Of a DNA stretch of 64,000 nt, positions 50,619-64,000 are shown in pieces. Within the stretch, counting starts at the first letter, position 1. Every line of letters starts with the position of its first letter. This DNA is from Piscicola geometra (Eukaryota; Annelida; Clitellata; Hirudinida; Piscicolidae). The notes below the pieces were generated by a model that searched no databases, had not been told where the DNA came from, and saw only the letters and a list, made by a program, of their open reading frames with translations. Where the stretch lies: the NCBI GenBank assembly GCA_943735955.1, contig OX030966.1, positions 7,130,306-7,194,305 on the forward strand. Reading direction: 5' to 3'. The position numbers were made by a program, and so were the translations under genes.

Positions 50619-52367
50619 AGTTGGTGGTGGTGGTGGTGGTGGTGAACTGGTAGTTGAGCGGTGGTGGAGTGGTGGTGGAGTGGTGGTAATGAGTTGAAGA
50701 TGAGTACACAAAAAGAGTTGTGTACACCTCTTGCACATGTCGGTTCGTGCATGCATTCACACAAATATATTGATTAATTATTGACTTCTTTCCGAAGATG
50801 CCAATCTTATTTATATTTAACTTGTTTTTTGTAATACTTTTGAAGTTCTGATGATTTTGATGGTTTTGTCTGATCATCATCTAAGTTAATAGTATAAGGC
50901 TTAAGTTATTATCTGTCTGACTCATGCCAGCCTCCTCCAATCTACTTCTTCACTAATCTGAGAAATGCACTTCAGCAACCACTCTTATCTTTTGCATTTG
51001 AGCATTTGCCACAAGTATTTATCGAGACAAAGTAGAGAGAAGATGGTGGACAGACGCTTGCCATTTAATTGACGACTCTAGCGTCAGTGATACCTGCATG
51101 ACAACGTGCAGTCTTTATTAGAGCTGGGACTTTATTTAATTATTCAAATCTCGCTACATCATTTCAGTGTAAACCTTCGTCATTTTATAGGATTTCATTC
51201 GTTCGCTCGTATTGAGTTGTCACTTAATATATTCAAATATTCTTAATATATTCATGCATGTCAGTCTCTTGTTGATTGAGCATGAAACCATCTCTTCATT
51301 TGCATAATTCCCTCCCACAATCCTCCCAATGCAACGTGTTGCTCTTTGTTGTCTTCGTGGTGCATTTGTCGAAGTCTCTGGTTATTGACCATTTAAAATA
51401 TTCACTCTTGTATGTTAATCGTATTATAATAGTTCGAGTAATAATTTATTCAAATATATGTTGCGTCACTTTTCTAGATGGTTCTTCAAAATGATTTCGG
51501 AATACACCGTATGGAATACCTATGTGATTGTATAATTTCATTTGATCTTCTCAATTCGTTACCAATCATTAATTATTGTGGAAGGCATTGTATCTTTGAT
51601 GAACCCTGAACACTGCATTCATGACAATAGTTGGAAAGGGCTTCTTTGAAAGCAACCTCATGTGAGTATATTGAGGCGCGTCAGACCAAAGAGCATCTTG
51701 GCTACTAAACTTGACTTACATGTTTTATTAGTAACAAGTTGAATATTGCATTTATATAATTATTTCACAAATACAATAGACAGTTCTTAAAGATTAAAAC
51801 CATCTCTAATAAATGACTAATAGTGCCAAGTTTTATATCTATTTATGGTCTGTATTATTCATGGCTTGACAGACGCAGGCCATGTTACAATGGTTCTGAT
51901 AACCATGGTTCTTACGCGCCAGAGACGCCACTCCACACGACGTACACATCTTTCGATGCATAAGTCGCAAACACCGCATCATATACATTAAGTATGTGAT
52001 AGTTCACGGTTGCTTGTCAGGGATTACAAGTTGCGCCTTATACACAGTGTTTTACAAAAAACTGAAACTCCGACCGTTGGACACTCATAGTATTAGTTGT
52101 ACGGTAGAAGTTATAACAAAATATAAAGATCTCCTGTTGAAATACTTTTTTTCATTCGGAAAAATATTTCATTATATCATCAATCTGTGAACTTTGTGTG
52201 TAAAAATATTAAAAAAACACTTTATACTACAATTTATTTATTTTCCATTTATATGTTTACAAAAATACTTATCTAAATTTTGATTTTATCTAGTACTGGC
52301 TCAGTGTTTTAACAGTTAGTCAAACCTGCATTTTTCGATTCTCCATTAGTAAAATTCTTAATACAAA
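50619..52367. other. intergenic, no gene recognised
   Basis: AT-rich spacer between GALNT and the PP2A scaffold gene. Contains a short GGTGGT array (about 50620-50690). No tRNA, known small RNA or supported exon seen. Confidence 0.5.
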
Positions 52368-53373
52368 ATGGCAGCTAGCGATTCGCCAGGAGGTGATGAT
52401 TCACTCTACCCTATCGCAGTTCTAATTGACGAATTAAGAAATGACGATGTACAGGTAAATAAAACTACTGTTACCCTTTTTGTTATAAATACAATAAATT
52501 TCACGGCCTATTTGAGTGTTCCCATTTTGAATGCAGATCCGCCTCAACAGCATTAAAAAACTCACGACAATTGCTTTGGCGCTGGGAGTCGAAAGAACTC
52601 GCAAAGAGCTCATACCTTTCCTCACAGGTTCATCTCTTAAACCCTTCAGAATTATCACAGAATTATATAACAGCCATAGATAAAAACCCAAAGTTAATTA
52701 AAATATTTAAACTCCGTAAAGATTCTATTTACGACGAGGACGAGGTGTTGTTGGCGCTAGCAGAACAACTGGGTACCTTCACAAGCCTGGTGGGGGGCAC
52801 AGAGTACGTCTACACCCTCCTTGTGCGTTTCCTACCTTCTTTTCTTCCATCCTTCCTTCACATCTTCATCACATTATCGTGTCATTATTCAAAATACCAA
52901 GCCTATCTTTGAAGAACAATTCATTTGCAAACCAAACCAGCCTCCCCTGGAATGCCTGGCGAACGTGGAGGAGACAGTGGTGAGGGACAAGGCGGTCGAG
53001 TCACTGCGCATCATCTCTGCACAGCACAGTGCTGCTGACCTGGAAGCCCGTTTTGTTCCACTCATCAAGGTGTCTGTCTCCTTCTCAAAGCCACTTTCCT
53101 TCACTCTATTTATTCCCACCCCACATCACATCCACATCTCTAATTATCCTCTCTTTATGAAACAAATTTAATGCCAATGCATTGAAGTGTTAGCAACCAC
53201 CACCTCCTCAAGCGTCTGGCAGTGGGTGACTGGTTCACATCACGCATGTCGGCCTGTGGTCTCTTCAGTGTCTCATACCCTCGAGTCTCTGCCACTGTCA
53301 AGACAGAACTCAGACAGTTAGTTCTCTTTTGTGTGTGTGTTTGTTTGAGTGTGTGTGTGTTAATGTGTGTGTG

Positions 53374-53444
<71 letters not shown>

Positions 53445-53504
53445 TTCTTGGTGTAGAAGTAACCCTAACAGAACTCAAACAGTTATTTATCTTTTGTGTG
53501 TGTG

Positions 53505-53589
<85 letters not shown>

Positions 53590-53635
53590 TTCTTGGTGTA
53601 GAAGTAACCCTAACAGAACTCAAACAGTTATTTAT

Positions 53636-53716
<81 letters not shown>

Positions 53717-53762
53717 TTCTTGGTGTAGAAGTAACCCTAACAGAACTCAGACAGTTATTTAT

Positions 53763-53856
<94 letters not shown>

Positions 53857-54820
53857 GGTTTCTTGGTGTAGAAGTAACCCTAACAGAACTCAGACAGTTA
53901 TTTATCTTGTGTGTGTGTGTGTGAGGGTTTCTTGGTGTAGAAGTAACCCTAACCCTATTCCTTGTGTTCACTTAATCAAGAAAAACCTAATTGAGCACTA
54001 CAGCAATTCACAACACCTTCTCCACTCCACCACCATGCCAGGATCTTCCGCGACTTGTGCGGCGACGACACTCCGATGGTGAGGAGGGCAGTGGCAGCGA
54101 AGTTGGGAGAGTTTGCGAAGGTGGTCGAGTTGGAACACCTCAAGTCAGACCTCGTGCCCCTCTTCACCGCCCTCGCCAGTGACGAGCAAGTGCGTGTTGT
54201 TGTGGATGTTGATGTTATTGTTTGTGTTGTTAATGTTGTTGTTTGTGTTGTAATTGTTGGGGGTTTGTTACGTTAGTGTTGTTGTGGTTGGAGTTGGATT
54301 GATGATTTTTACTCTAGGAAGGGGATGTGGTTGCTTTGTTGAAAATGCCATTCCAAGTAGGAAGCAATCAATTTTGATCATCATCATCATCATGACCACA
54401 ACCACAGGACTCGGTGCGTCTACTGGCGATAGAGTCGTGTGGCTCGATCGCGTCATTGCTGGCGAGCGAGGACACAGAGCAGTTGGTGATGCCGACGCTG
54501 AGAGAGGCTGCCAACGACAAGTCGTGGAGGGTGCGCTTCATGATCGCCGACAAGTTCAACGAGGTTGGCGTCCTTGCACTACTTTTGTTGTATTTATAGT
54601 TGTTGTAGTCCTTTTAGTTCTTGTTGTGTGGAGTAACTGCCATTGACACCCCTACACTGTTCAGCATCACCACCACCCCACTGCAGTTGCAGAAGGCAGT
54701 CGGTCCGGAGATAACGAAGACGGAGTTGGTGCCTGCCTTCCAGAGTCTCTTGAAGGACTGCGAGGCTGAGGTGAGGGCCGCTGCTGCCCAGAAGGTCAAA
54801 GGTCAGTCTGCCTCTGTCTG

Positions 54821-54867
<47 letters not shown>

Positions 54868-57592
54868 GTGTGAGTATGGGTGGGTGTGGGTGTGAGTAAA
54901 GGTGCACGTGTAACTGCATTGACAACCTTAACCCTCACTCCCTCCCCTCTGACAGACTTCTGCGAGAACCTTCCAGCCGACTCGCGAGAGCAGGTGGTGA
55001 TGACGACGATGCTGCCGTGCATGAAGGAGTTGGTGCTCGACTCGAACACGCACGTCAAGTCAGCCCTCGCCTCCGTCATCATGGGCCTCTCCACCGTGCT
55101 CGGAAAGGACAAGTTGGTGCTGGGGGGGGGGTGTTTGTGTTTGTGTGTGTGTGTGCTGAGGGGGTGAGATAGTGGAGTGAGGAGGGGCAGGGTAAGTTGA
55201 TAATAACTCTCACCCATTCCCACCAACCTCCTCCTCCTCATCTCCTCTTCCTCCTCACAGCACAGTGGAGCACCTGCTGCCGCTCTTCCTGACGCAGCTG
55301 AAGGACGACTGTCCAGAAGTGCGCCTCAACATCCTCAGCAACCTGGAGTGCGTCAACGAGGTGATGATCATCATCATCATAAACATTAGCATAATAATAA
55401 AAAAATCCTTATCATAATAATAATAAAATCATTGTCATAATAATAATAATAAAATCATTTTCATAATAATAATAATCATAATAATAAGAAAAATAAAATC
55501 ATTATTATGATAGTAATATTAACAATGACGATGGTTATTGTAGTGGCGCGAAACCTGTGCACAACAGGTGATCGGAGTGAAGCAGTTGTCGCAGAGCATC
55601 CTGCCGGCCATCGTGGAGTTGGCGGAGGACCAGAAGTGGCGGGTGAGGCTGGCCATCATCGAGTACATGCCCCTGCTCGCCGGCCAACTGGTGAGCCAGT
55701 GGTGGTCGTGCTGTTGGTGGAGAGGGTGGTGCTTGCTGGGTGGCTGGGTGGGTGGGTGGTTGATGGGGTGGTTTGGGCTGTTCTGAATAATAATAATGAT
55801 GACGACGATGATGATGATGAGGGTGGTTACTATGATGACGACGACAGGGAGTTGACTTCTTCAATGATAAACTGAACTCACTCTTCATGGCCTGGCTGCT
55901 CGACCATGGTGGGTGTTTGTCTCTCATGCTGCTTCTGCTCTTGCAGTTGTTGCTGTTGTTTTATTCTTTTTGTTATTGTAGATGATATTGTTATTGTAGA
56001 TGATATTGTTGTTGTAGATGATATTGTTGTTGTAGATGATAATGTTGTTGTCATTCTGTTGTGAGAGCTGTGTGTTTTCACCACTCGCCCACACCACAGT
56101 GTACGCCATCAGAGAGGCAGCCACGTTGAACCTCAAGAAGTTGGTCGAAAAGTTCGGACTTGAGTGGGCACAGACCACCATCATCCCCAAGGTCTGACTA
56201 CTCGCCACACTTGCGCTCCTATTATCGAACTATTGAGAAGGAATTTATTGGATTCATGATGTATGTATCTCAAGGCATAAGTCTTCTCACTCAATCACTA
56301 CTGCACCATCTCCACCCCCTTCACCACACCCCCTTCACCACACCCCCTTCACCACACCACCTCGACAACCACCCCACCCCACTGACACACACTGACACTG
56401 TCACACACACACTGACACTGGCACACACACACTGACACACACACACACACACTGACACAGGTGATCCAGATGAGCAAGGACACCAACTACCTGCACAGAC
56501 TCACCTGTCTCTTCAGCATCAACGTCTGTTCCACTCTATTGCATCTCATCATATCATCACTACCCCCTCCCCTCCCATCATATCATCACTACACCCCTCC
56601 CATCATATCATCACTACACCCCCTCCCATCATATCATCACTACACCCCTCCCATCATATCATCACTACACCCCCTCCCATCATATCATCACAACACTCCT
56701 CCCATCATATCATCACTACACCCCCTCCCATCATATCATCACTACACCCCCTCCCATCATATCATCACTACACCCCCTCCCATCATATCATCACTACACC
56801 CCCTCCCATCATATCATCACTACACCCCCTCCCATCATATCATCACTACACCCCCTCCCATCATATCATCACTACACCCCCTCCCATCATATCATCACTA
56901 CACCCCTCCCATCATATCATCACTACCCCTACCCATTCCCTGCACCACACTTCAAATCAATACCTTCCACCATCTAGTTGCTAGCAGAGGTGTGTGGTTC
57001 GGAGTTGGCGGTGAAACTGATGGTACCGACAGTGCTGCAGATGGCCGACGACAATGTCGCTAACGTGAGGTTCAACGTCGCCAAGACGCTGCAGAGACTC
57101 GGTCCGATGTTCGACCAGACGTGAGTGTGTGCTTGTGTGTTGTTGTTGTTGTTGCTGTTGCAGTGTGGTCTTCTGCTTTCCATGTCTCTTGCTTGCATGA
57201 CCACCACCCACCACTGCTAATCCATTACTCACCACCACCCATTTCCACCCACGTCCACACCACACCACTCTAACCAACAACGAGCACTACCACACACACG
57301 CCACAGAGTGCTGCAGCAGCAGGTGAAGCCGTGTTTGCAGAAGCTGAAGACCGACTCTGACATCGACGTGCAGTACTACGCCCTCGAGTCGCTCGAAGGT
57401 GCCACCATCATCTCATTATCTTTCTAATTATCCTATTAAGGACCCTATTAATTATCTATTAAGTGAATACGATTCAATCTTTTCAGTTTACTTTTTTATT
57501 TCGCTCGTTTTCAAATTAACTTTTGTATGACACTTTATACGGCCATTTAATTGCAATTGTCACCATCATCTTCAGTCTTAAAGTTGGCGTGA
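52368..57592 (+). CDS. PPP2R1A: PP2A scaffold subunit A (PR65)
   Basis: HEAT-repeat scaffold that holds the catalytic C and regulatory B subunits of protein phosphatase 2A. Seventeen exons join in phase: 52368-52454, 52537-52627, 52722-52822, 52941-53069, 53213-53316, 54042-54189, 54408-54563, 54687-54801, 54956-55112, 55261-55360, 55568-55690, 55848-55908, 56100-56191, 56461-56523, 56978-57120, 57307-57398, 57576-57592; about 592 residues (human 589). It follows the family throughout: [151 protein letters not shown] and a C-terminal VLKLA, within the usual 15 HEAT repeats. The last exon has only 17 coding bases. Intron 5 holds copies of its own donor region. Confidence 0.98.
53304..53935 (+). 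repeat. GT arrays plus repeated copies of the exon 5 donor region
   Basis: The exon 5 end and donor, CAGAACTCAGACA|GTTAGT at 53304, is repeated with its following CTTTTGTGTG at 53469, 53614, 53741 and 53884, separated by (GT)n and TTCTTGGTGTAGAAGTAACC. Intronic copies have GTTATT in place of GTTAGT. Confidence 0.95.
54825..54870 (+). repeat. short (GT)n after exon 8 donor
   Basis: (GT)n of about 20 copies in intron 8 of the PP2A scaffold gene. Confidence 0.9.
56545..56930 (+). repeat. 25/26-bp minisatellite in PP2A scaffold intron 14
   Basis: About 14 copies of CCCATCATATCATCACTACA plus CCCCCT, pyrimidine-rich before the exon 15 acceptor. Confidence 0.95.
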
Positions 57593-58474
57593 GTGAGTCC
57601 ATGGTGGGGGTGCAGCTGTGAAGTCTATGTTGGTGGATCTGGATTGGGAGGGCGATGATTTTTTTAGCATTGCGTTTTTATTATTCTCCATTTATTTTTA
57701 TATTGATTATTTAACTAATACTTATTTATATTTATTTCAAACTCATTAAAAACCAAACTTAATATTTTCACAATTTGTATTTCAATACTACATGCTTTGG
57801 TTTTAAGGACTCGTGTATGCACTCAGAGTGCTCAAGTGTAGTTGTGTTGGGGCATTTGTAAGGTGGGTAGGTAGGTGAGGTCTCTAAATCATGCTTTAAG
57901 CTTCTCATTCGTTGGTTAAGCACCCATGGAGGAATTGTTTTAGCACAAACAAATGTGTTGTACTTTTAAATTGGTTTCCATCATCATCATCATCATCTAG
58001 AAAGAACTACGCCATTCATACATTCAAATATTACTAGCTTTTGTACTGAAATTTCAAAATTATTAAACAAAATGTGCGTTTTTCATTTCAAGATAAGATT
58101 AGTAAAAGTAGAAGAGTATTCTCAAGTGGCATTTCTCCATAGTTTGACAATTTAGATCAGATCTGAATAGAGGCATGAAAGAATGGAAAACGTCACAGAT
58201 AGGCATCTTTAACCGCAGCATTTTCAAGATACAATCAAGAAAGTACTAATGATTGATTGATTGAATGAGGCCTGTTCATTAAATTTATTGTTAAAATCTT
58301 AATTAAACAAAAGTTTGTAATAAAAATGTACATGAATTTCCATATGTTTCAAAACAGAGATTTAATTTTTATGATTAATGATTTTTAAATAAAGGGCTAT
58401 ACTCGGTTATTCAGATCGCTCTCTACTAAAACTGTCTTTTGTTTGGAAGTTCTTTTTCCTCACGTGTTTTCAAG
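57593..58474. other. spacer between PP2A scaffold and RPS4
   Basis: AT-rich DNA with AATAAA-type signals for the upstream gene. At its right end (about 58450-58474) is TTCTTTTTCCTCACGTG, a pyrimidine tract followed by an E-box-like CACGTG just before the RPS4 start, consistent with a 5'TOP start site. Confidence 0.45.
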
Positions 58475-60379
58475 ATGGTGGGTTCGATTTCTCTGAAAAT
58501 TAGAAAAAATATGCAAAATATATTTGTGATCCAAACATATAAACAAATATTTTTTCCATGATTTTTTCTCTTCGTTTCAAGTCATAATGATTCATTTTTT
58601 TCTTGTCCTCGTGTTGTTCTCACGCTAAAGACTAGTTAAGCAAGTGGAGTGAAACGTGCAGAGACATTTTCAATGAATAACTGAATTATTCATCATGCTA
58701 TTCATCTGTTTGTAGGGCCGATCAAAGCATCTGAAACGAATTGTCGCGCCGAAGAAATGGATGTTGGACAAACTGGGAGGAACCTTCGTGAGTGAAATTT
58801 AGTGAAATTCCTTTAAAAACGTTTCACATATCAACTGTTAACGCTTTTAATATCTTAATATTAAAAAGTGAACTTTTCTTCAATTGCATTTGAACCGTTT
58901 TTCAGGCTCCCAAGCCGAGTCCTGGTCCACACAAGTCGAGGGAGTGCCTGCCCCTTGCAGTCTTCCTCAGGAACAGACTCAGGGTGTGTTTTCATTGTTT
59001 TTCCGTAATTCATGCTTCAAATTGAATGATAATAATATATACAATATAAGCAATACTATTTCCGTTCGACATGTGGTTTCTTCAACTTGCAGGTGGCTTT
59101 CAATTACGAAGAAGTCAAGAAGATCATCAAGTTGAGGCTGATCAAGATCGACAACAAGGTGAGGACTGACAGGACCTACCCAGCAGGCTTCATGGGTGAG
59201 TCAATGTTTTTGTTCAATATGCATGTGTTTGCATTACAAAAAAATAAAACTAAATGCCATTTAGTTTTATTTATAAATTTAGTAAATGGTATTAAATATT
59301 TTGATTGTATAATAGTCAATAAATGATTATTCACCTGAATGCACTGACGATCCTCACACAGTCTTTTTACTGATGTGATATAAACGCAGTGCTATATCAT
59401 CTTGTGGCTTGTTCTTCTAGTGTCATCATTGGCATTTTTAGCAAGCCACAAAACATTTATTAAAAACATTGCATGATTTAAACTCCCAATTCATGGGATA
59501 CAAAAGGCGTTTGTAAAAAGTTATATTTTTCAAATTCAACATCGCCCATCCCTGCAGACGTCATCTCTATCGAGAAGACGAATGAGCACTTCCGTCTCAT
59601 CTACGACTCCAAGGGTCGCTTTGCAGTGCACCGCATCCAGCCTGAAGAGGCCAAGTACAAGCTGTGCAAGGTTTGCTGGGGGGAGAGTGATGGTGGGCTG
59701 GCTTGAAGGCAAGCTGAGGCATCTATGCAGTGTCTTAAGTATGCATGAGTATTCCTAAGGAGGAATGCCATAACCTTAGGACCACTTGCCCACAGGTGAG
59801 GAAGATCATGGTGGGACTGAAGGGCATTCCAAGCATTGTCACCAATGACGGTCGCACCCTCCGCTTCCCTGACCCTCTCATCAAACTGCACGACACCATC
59901 AAACTTGACCTGACCACTGGCAAGATTGATGACTTCATCAAGTTCGACTCAGGTGTGTAGGCAGCCATTTTCAAAATGCTCTTCAATGCACTGAACCACT
60001 AACTCTTCAAACCAAACAGGCAATGTGTGCATGATCACAGGTGGACACAACGTGGGCAGGGTGGGTCTGGTGGTGCACAGGGAGAAGCACCCTGGTTCCT
60101 TCGACATCATTCACGTCAAGGACTCCACTGGCCACTCCTTCGCCACCAGGTGCTTGTCCTTGACATTGTCTCAGAAAAGAACCCTTCATCACTTTCACAT
60201 TCTTTAGTAATCTCATTATGGGACCAGCAATCCATCCATCCACTACCACGTGCAGGATGTCGAACGTCTTCATCATCGGCAAGGGCAGCAAGCCATGGGT
60301 GTCTCTGCCAGCCGGCAAGGGCATCAGACTGACGATTGCTGAAGAGAGGGACAAGCGCATCCAGGCCAGGCAACAATGA
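58475..60379 (+). CDS. RPS4: 40S ribosomal protein S4 (eS4)
   Basis: Component of the small cytosolic ribosomal subunit. Eight exons join in phase: 58475-58477, 58716-58787, 58906-58983, 59093-59195, 59558-59670, 59796-59952, 60020-60149, 60256-60379; 259 residues (human 263). The first coding exon is only the ATG, read from the donor ATG|GTGGGT and the family N-terminus [20 protein letters not shown]. Other landmarks: [110 protein letters not shown] and [15 protein letters not shown]. Like RPL18A, its introns lack minisatellites. AATAAA is at 60430. An H/ACA-like snoRNA may lie in intron 4. Confidence 0.97.
59372..59458 (+). ncRNA. candidate H/ACA-like snoRNA in RPS4 intron 4
   Basis: A 10-bp perfect stem, TTGTGGCTTG at 59402-59411 with CAAGCCACAA at 59442-59451, encloses an internal loop and an upper hairpin TGTCA-TCAT-TGGCA. 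An ACA follows at 59453-59455, leaving exactly 3 nt if the RNA ends at 59458. Another hairpin (GATGTGATATA / TATATCATC, 59372-59403) lies upstream. I do not see an H box between them, and the two stems touch, so it may be only a single-hairpin ACA structure or chance. Confidence 0.3.
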
Positions 60380-61032
60380 GTGGTCTATCCAACTGACTCA
60401 CCTTGAGGCGCTCTGATGGTTCACTTTCAATAAACGAATGAAAAGTTCCCTTTATTAAACGCTTGAAACGAAATTGGAAGACGAGAAATAAATATTATTT
60501 GGTCGATGCTTTGGTGGACATTTGTGTTGGCATTTCCTAGTAAGAGTGCAATATAAGAGCTCACAAAACTGCGTAAAGAAGATTAAAATGTGACGAAGCA
60601 CTGTTATTTGGCCATCTAAGTACTGTGCTCCGTTGTATTGCAAATGAATTCTCTAAATGACGTAGTTCTGTTCCTTTATGTACATTACAAATTGAAGATG
60701 CAGTGAACATTTGGTATCAGCAGTGAGGAGTCTATTCGGGACCACTTGGTAAGTGGCGCGTGATTGAAAAGTACTTTTGAAAAATTAAAAACACTTGCAC
60801 AATCTAAATGAAAATCTTGGGGGAATATGGAAGAAGGAAAGGAAGACTGTACAACGCTTCAATGGAATGCGTCCACCTTGTAGTTGAACACAAAAATATC
60901 TCTAAACTTGGTGTTTTGAACGTAATAATTACAAATAATCTCGTCGTGTGCTATTTGATACGGTTCCTTGTGTGTATCCACCAGCCTCTGACCCCCCTTC
61001 CTACCTCCACGAATGCATTTACCCTCCAGGAA
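60380..61032. other. spacer between convergent RPS4 and TIAM-like genes
   Basis: Holds the 3' ends of both genes. AT-rich, no supported exon. Confidence 0.5.
60430..60435 (+). terminator. RPS4 polyadenylation signal
   Basis: AATAAA about 50 bp after the RPS4 stop codon. Confidence 0.7.

Positions 61033-64000
<2,968 letters not shown>

Overview
This is animal (metazoan) nuclear DNA. Every recognisable gene is split by GT-AG introns, one apparent AT-AC minor-class intron is present, and the gene set is animal (CELF, TIAM/still-life RhoGEF, GALNT, MFSD14, PP2A scaffold, peroxisomal acyl-CoA oxidase). Intergenic DNA is AT-rich, a truncated LINE is present, and most introns are filled with micro- and minisatellites. 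I cannot name the species; an invertebrate is likely. All exon structures below were read by hand from splice signals, reading phase and remembered family sequences, with no database search.

Layout, left to right. (1) 1-1257, minus: start of an uncharacterised acidic protein running off the left edge. (2) 1780-4174, minus: ribokinase, 8 exons. (3) 4951-9249, minus: CELF/Bruno RNA-binding protein, 13 exons. (4) 9569-11773, plus: SRSF10/12-like splicing factor, head-to-head with CELF and carrying an apparent U12-type intron. (5) 12844-13614, minus: uncharacterised Ser/Arg-rich protein, head-to-head with (6) RPL18A (13898-14971, plus). (7) 15817-18330, plus: universal-stress-protein gene with a 29-bp satellite in an intron. 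(8) 19669-28307, plus: acyl-CoA oxidase, 15 exons, whose introns hold a tRNA-Arg gene, a LINE, a roughly 460-bp TAC array and a 1.5-kb minisatellite. (9) About 29.4-36.4 kb, minus: a poorly understood region with a His/Asn/Pro-rich exon, a possible small exon and a three-exon start of a single-pass membrane protein, separated by large arrays. (10) 38351-43903, plus: MFSD14-type transporter, 14 exons. (11) 45029-50618, plus: polypeptide GalNAc-transferase, 13 exons. (12) 52368-57592, plus: PP2A scaffold A subunit, 17 exons. (13) 58475-60379, plus: RPS4. (14) 61033-64000, minus: 3' part of a TIAM/still-life RhoGEF, cut by the right edge.

The genes are mostly housekeeping genes with no shared pathway; nothing suggests an operon. 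The most unusual property is in the introns. Several minisatellites start exactly at an exon-intron junction, and their repeat unit contains a copy of the exon end plus the 5' splice site (MFSD14, GALNT twice, PP2A scaffold). G-rich arrays tend to sit just after donors and C/T-rich arrays just before acceptors. Splice-junction-seeded tandem duplication is the strongest candidate here for something not described in standard annotation.
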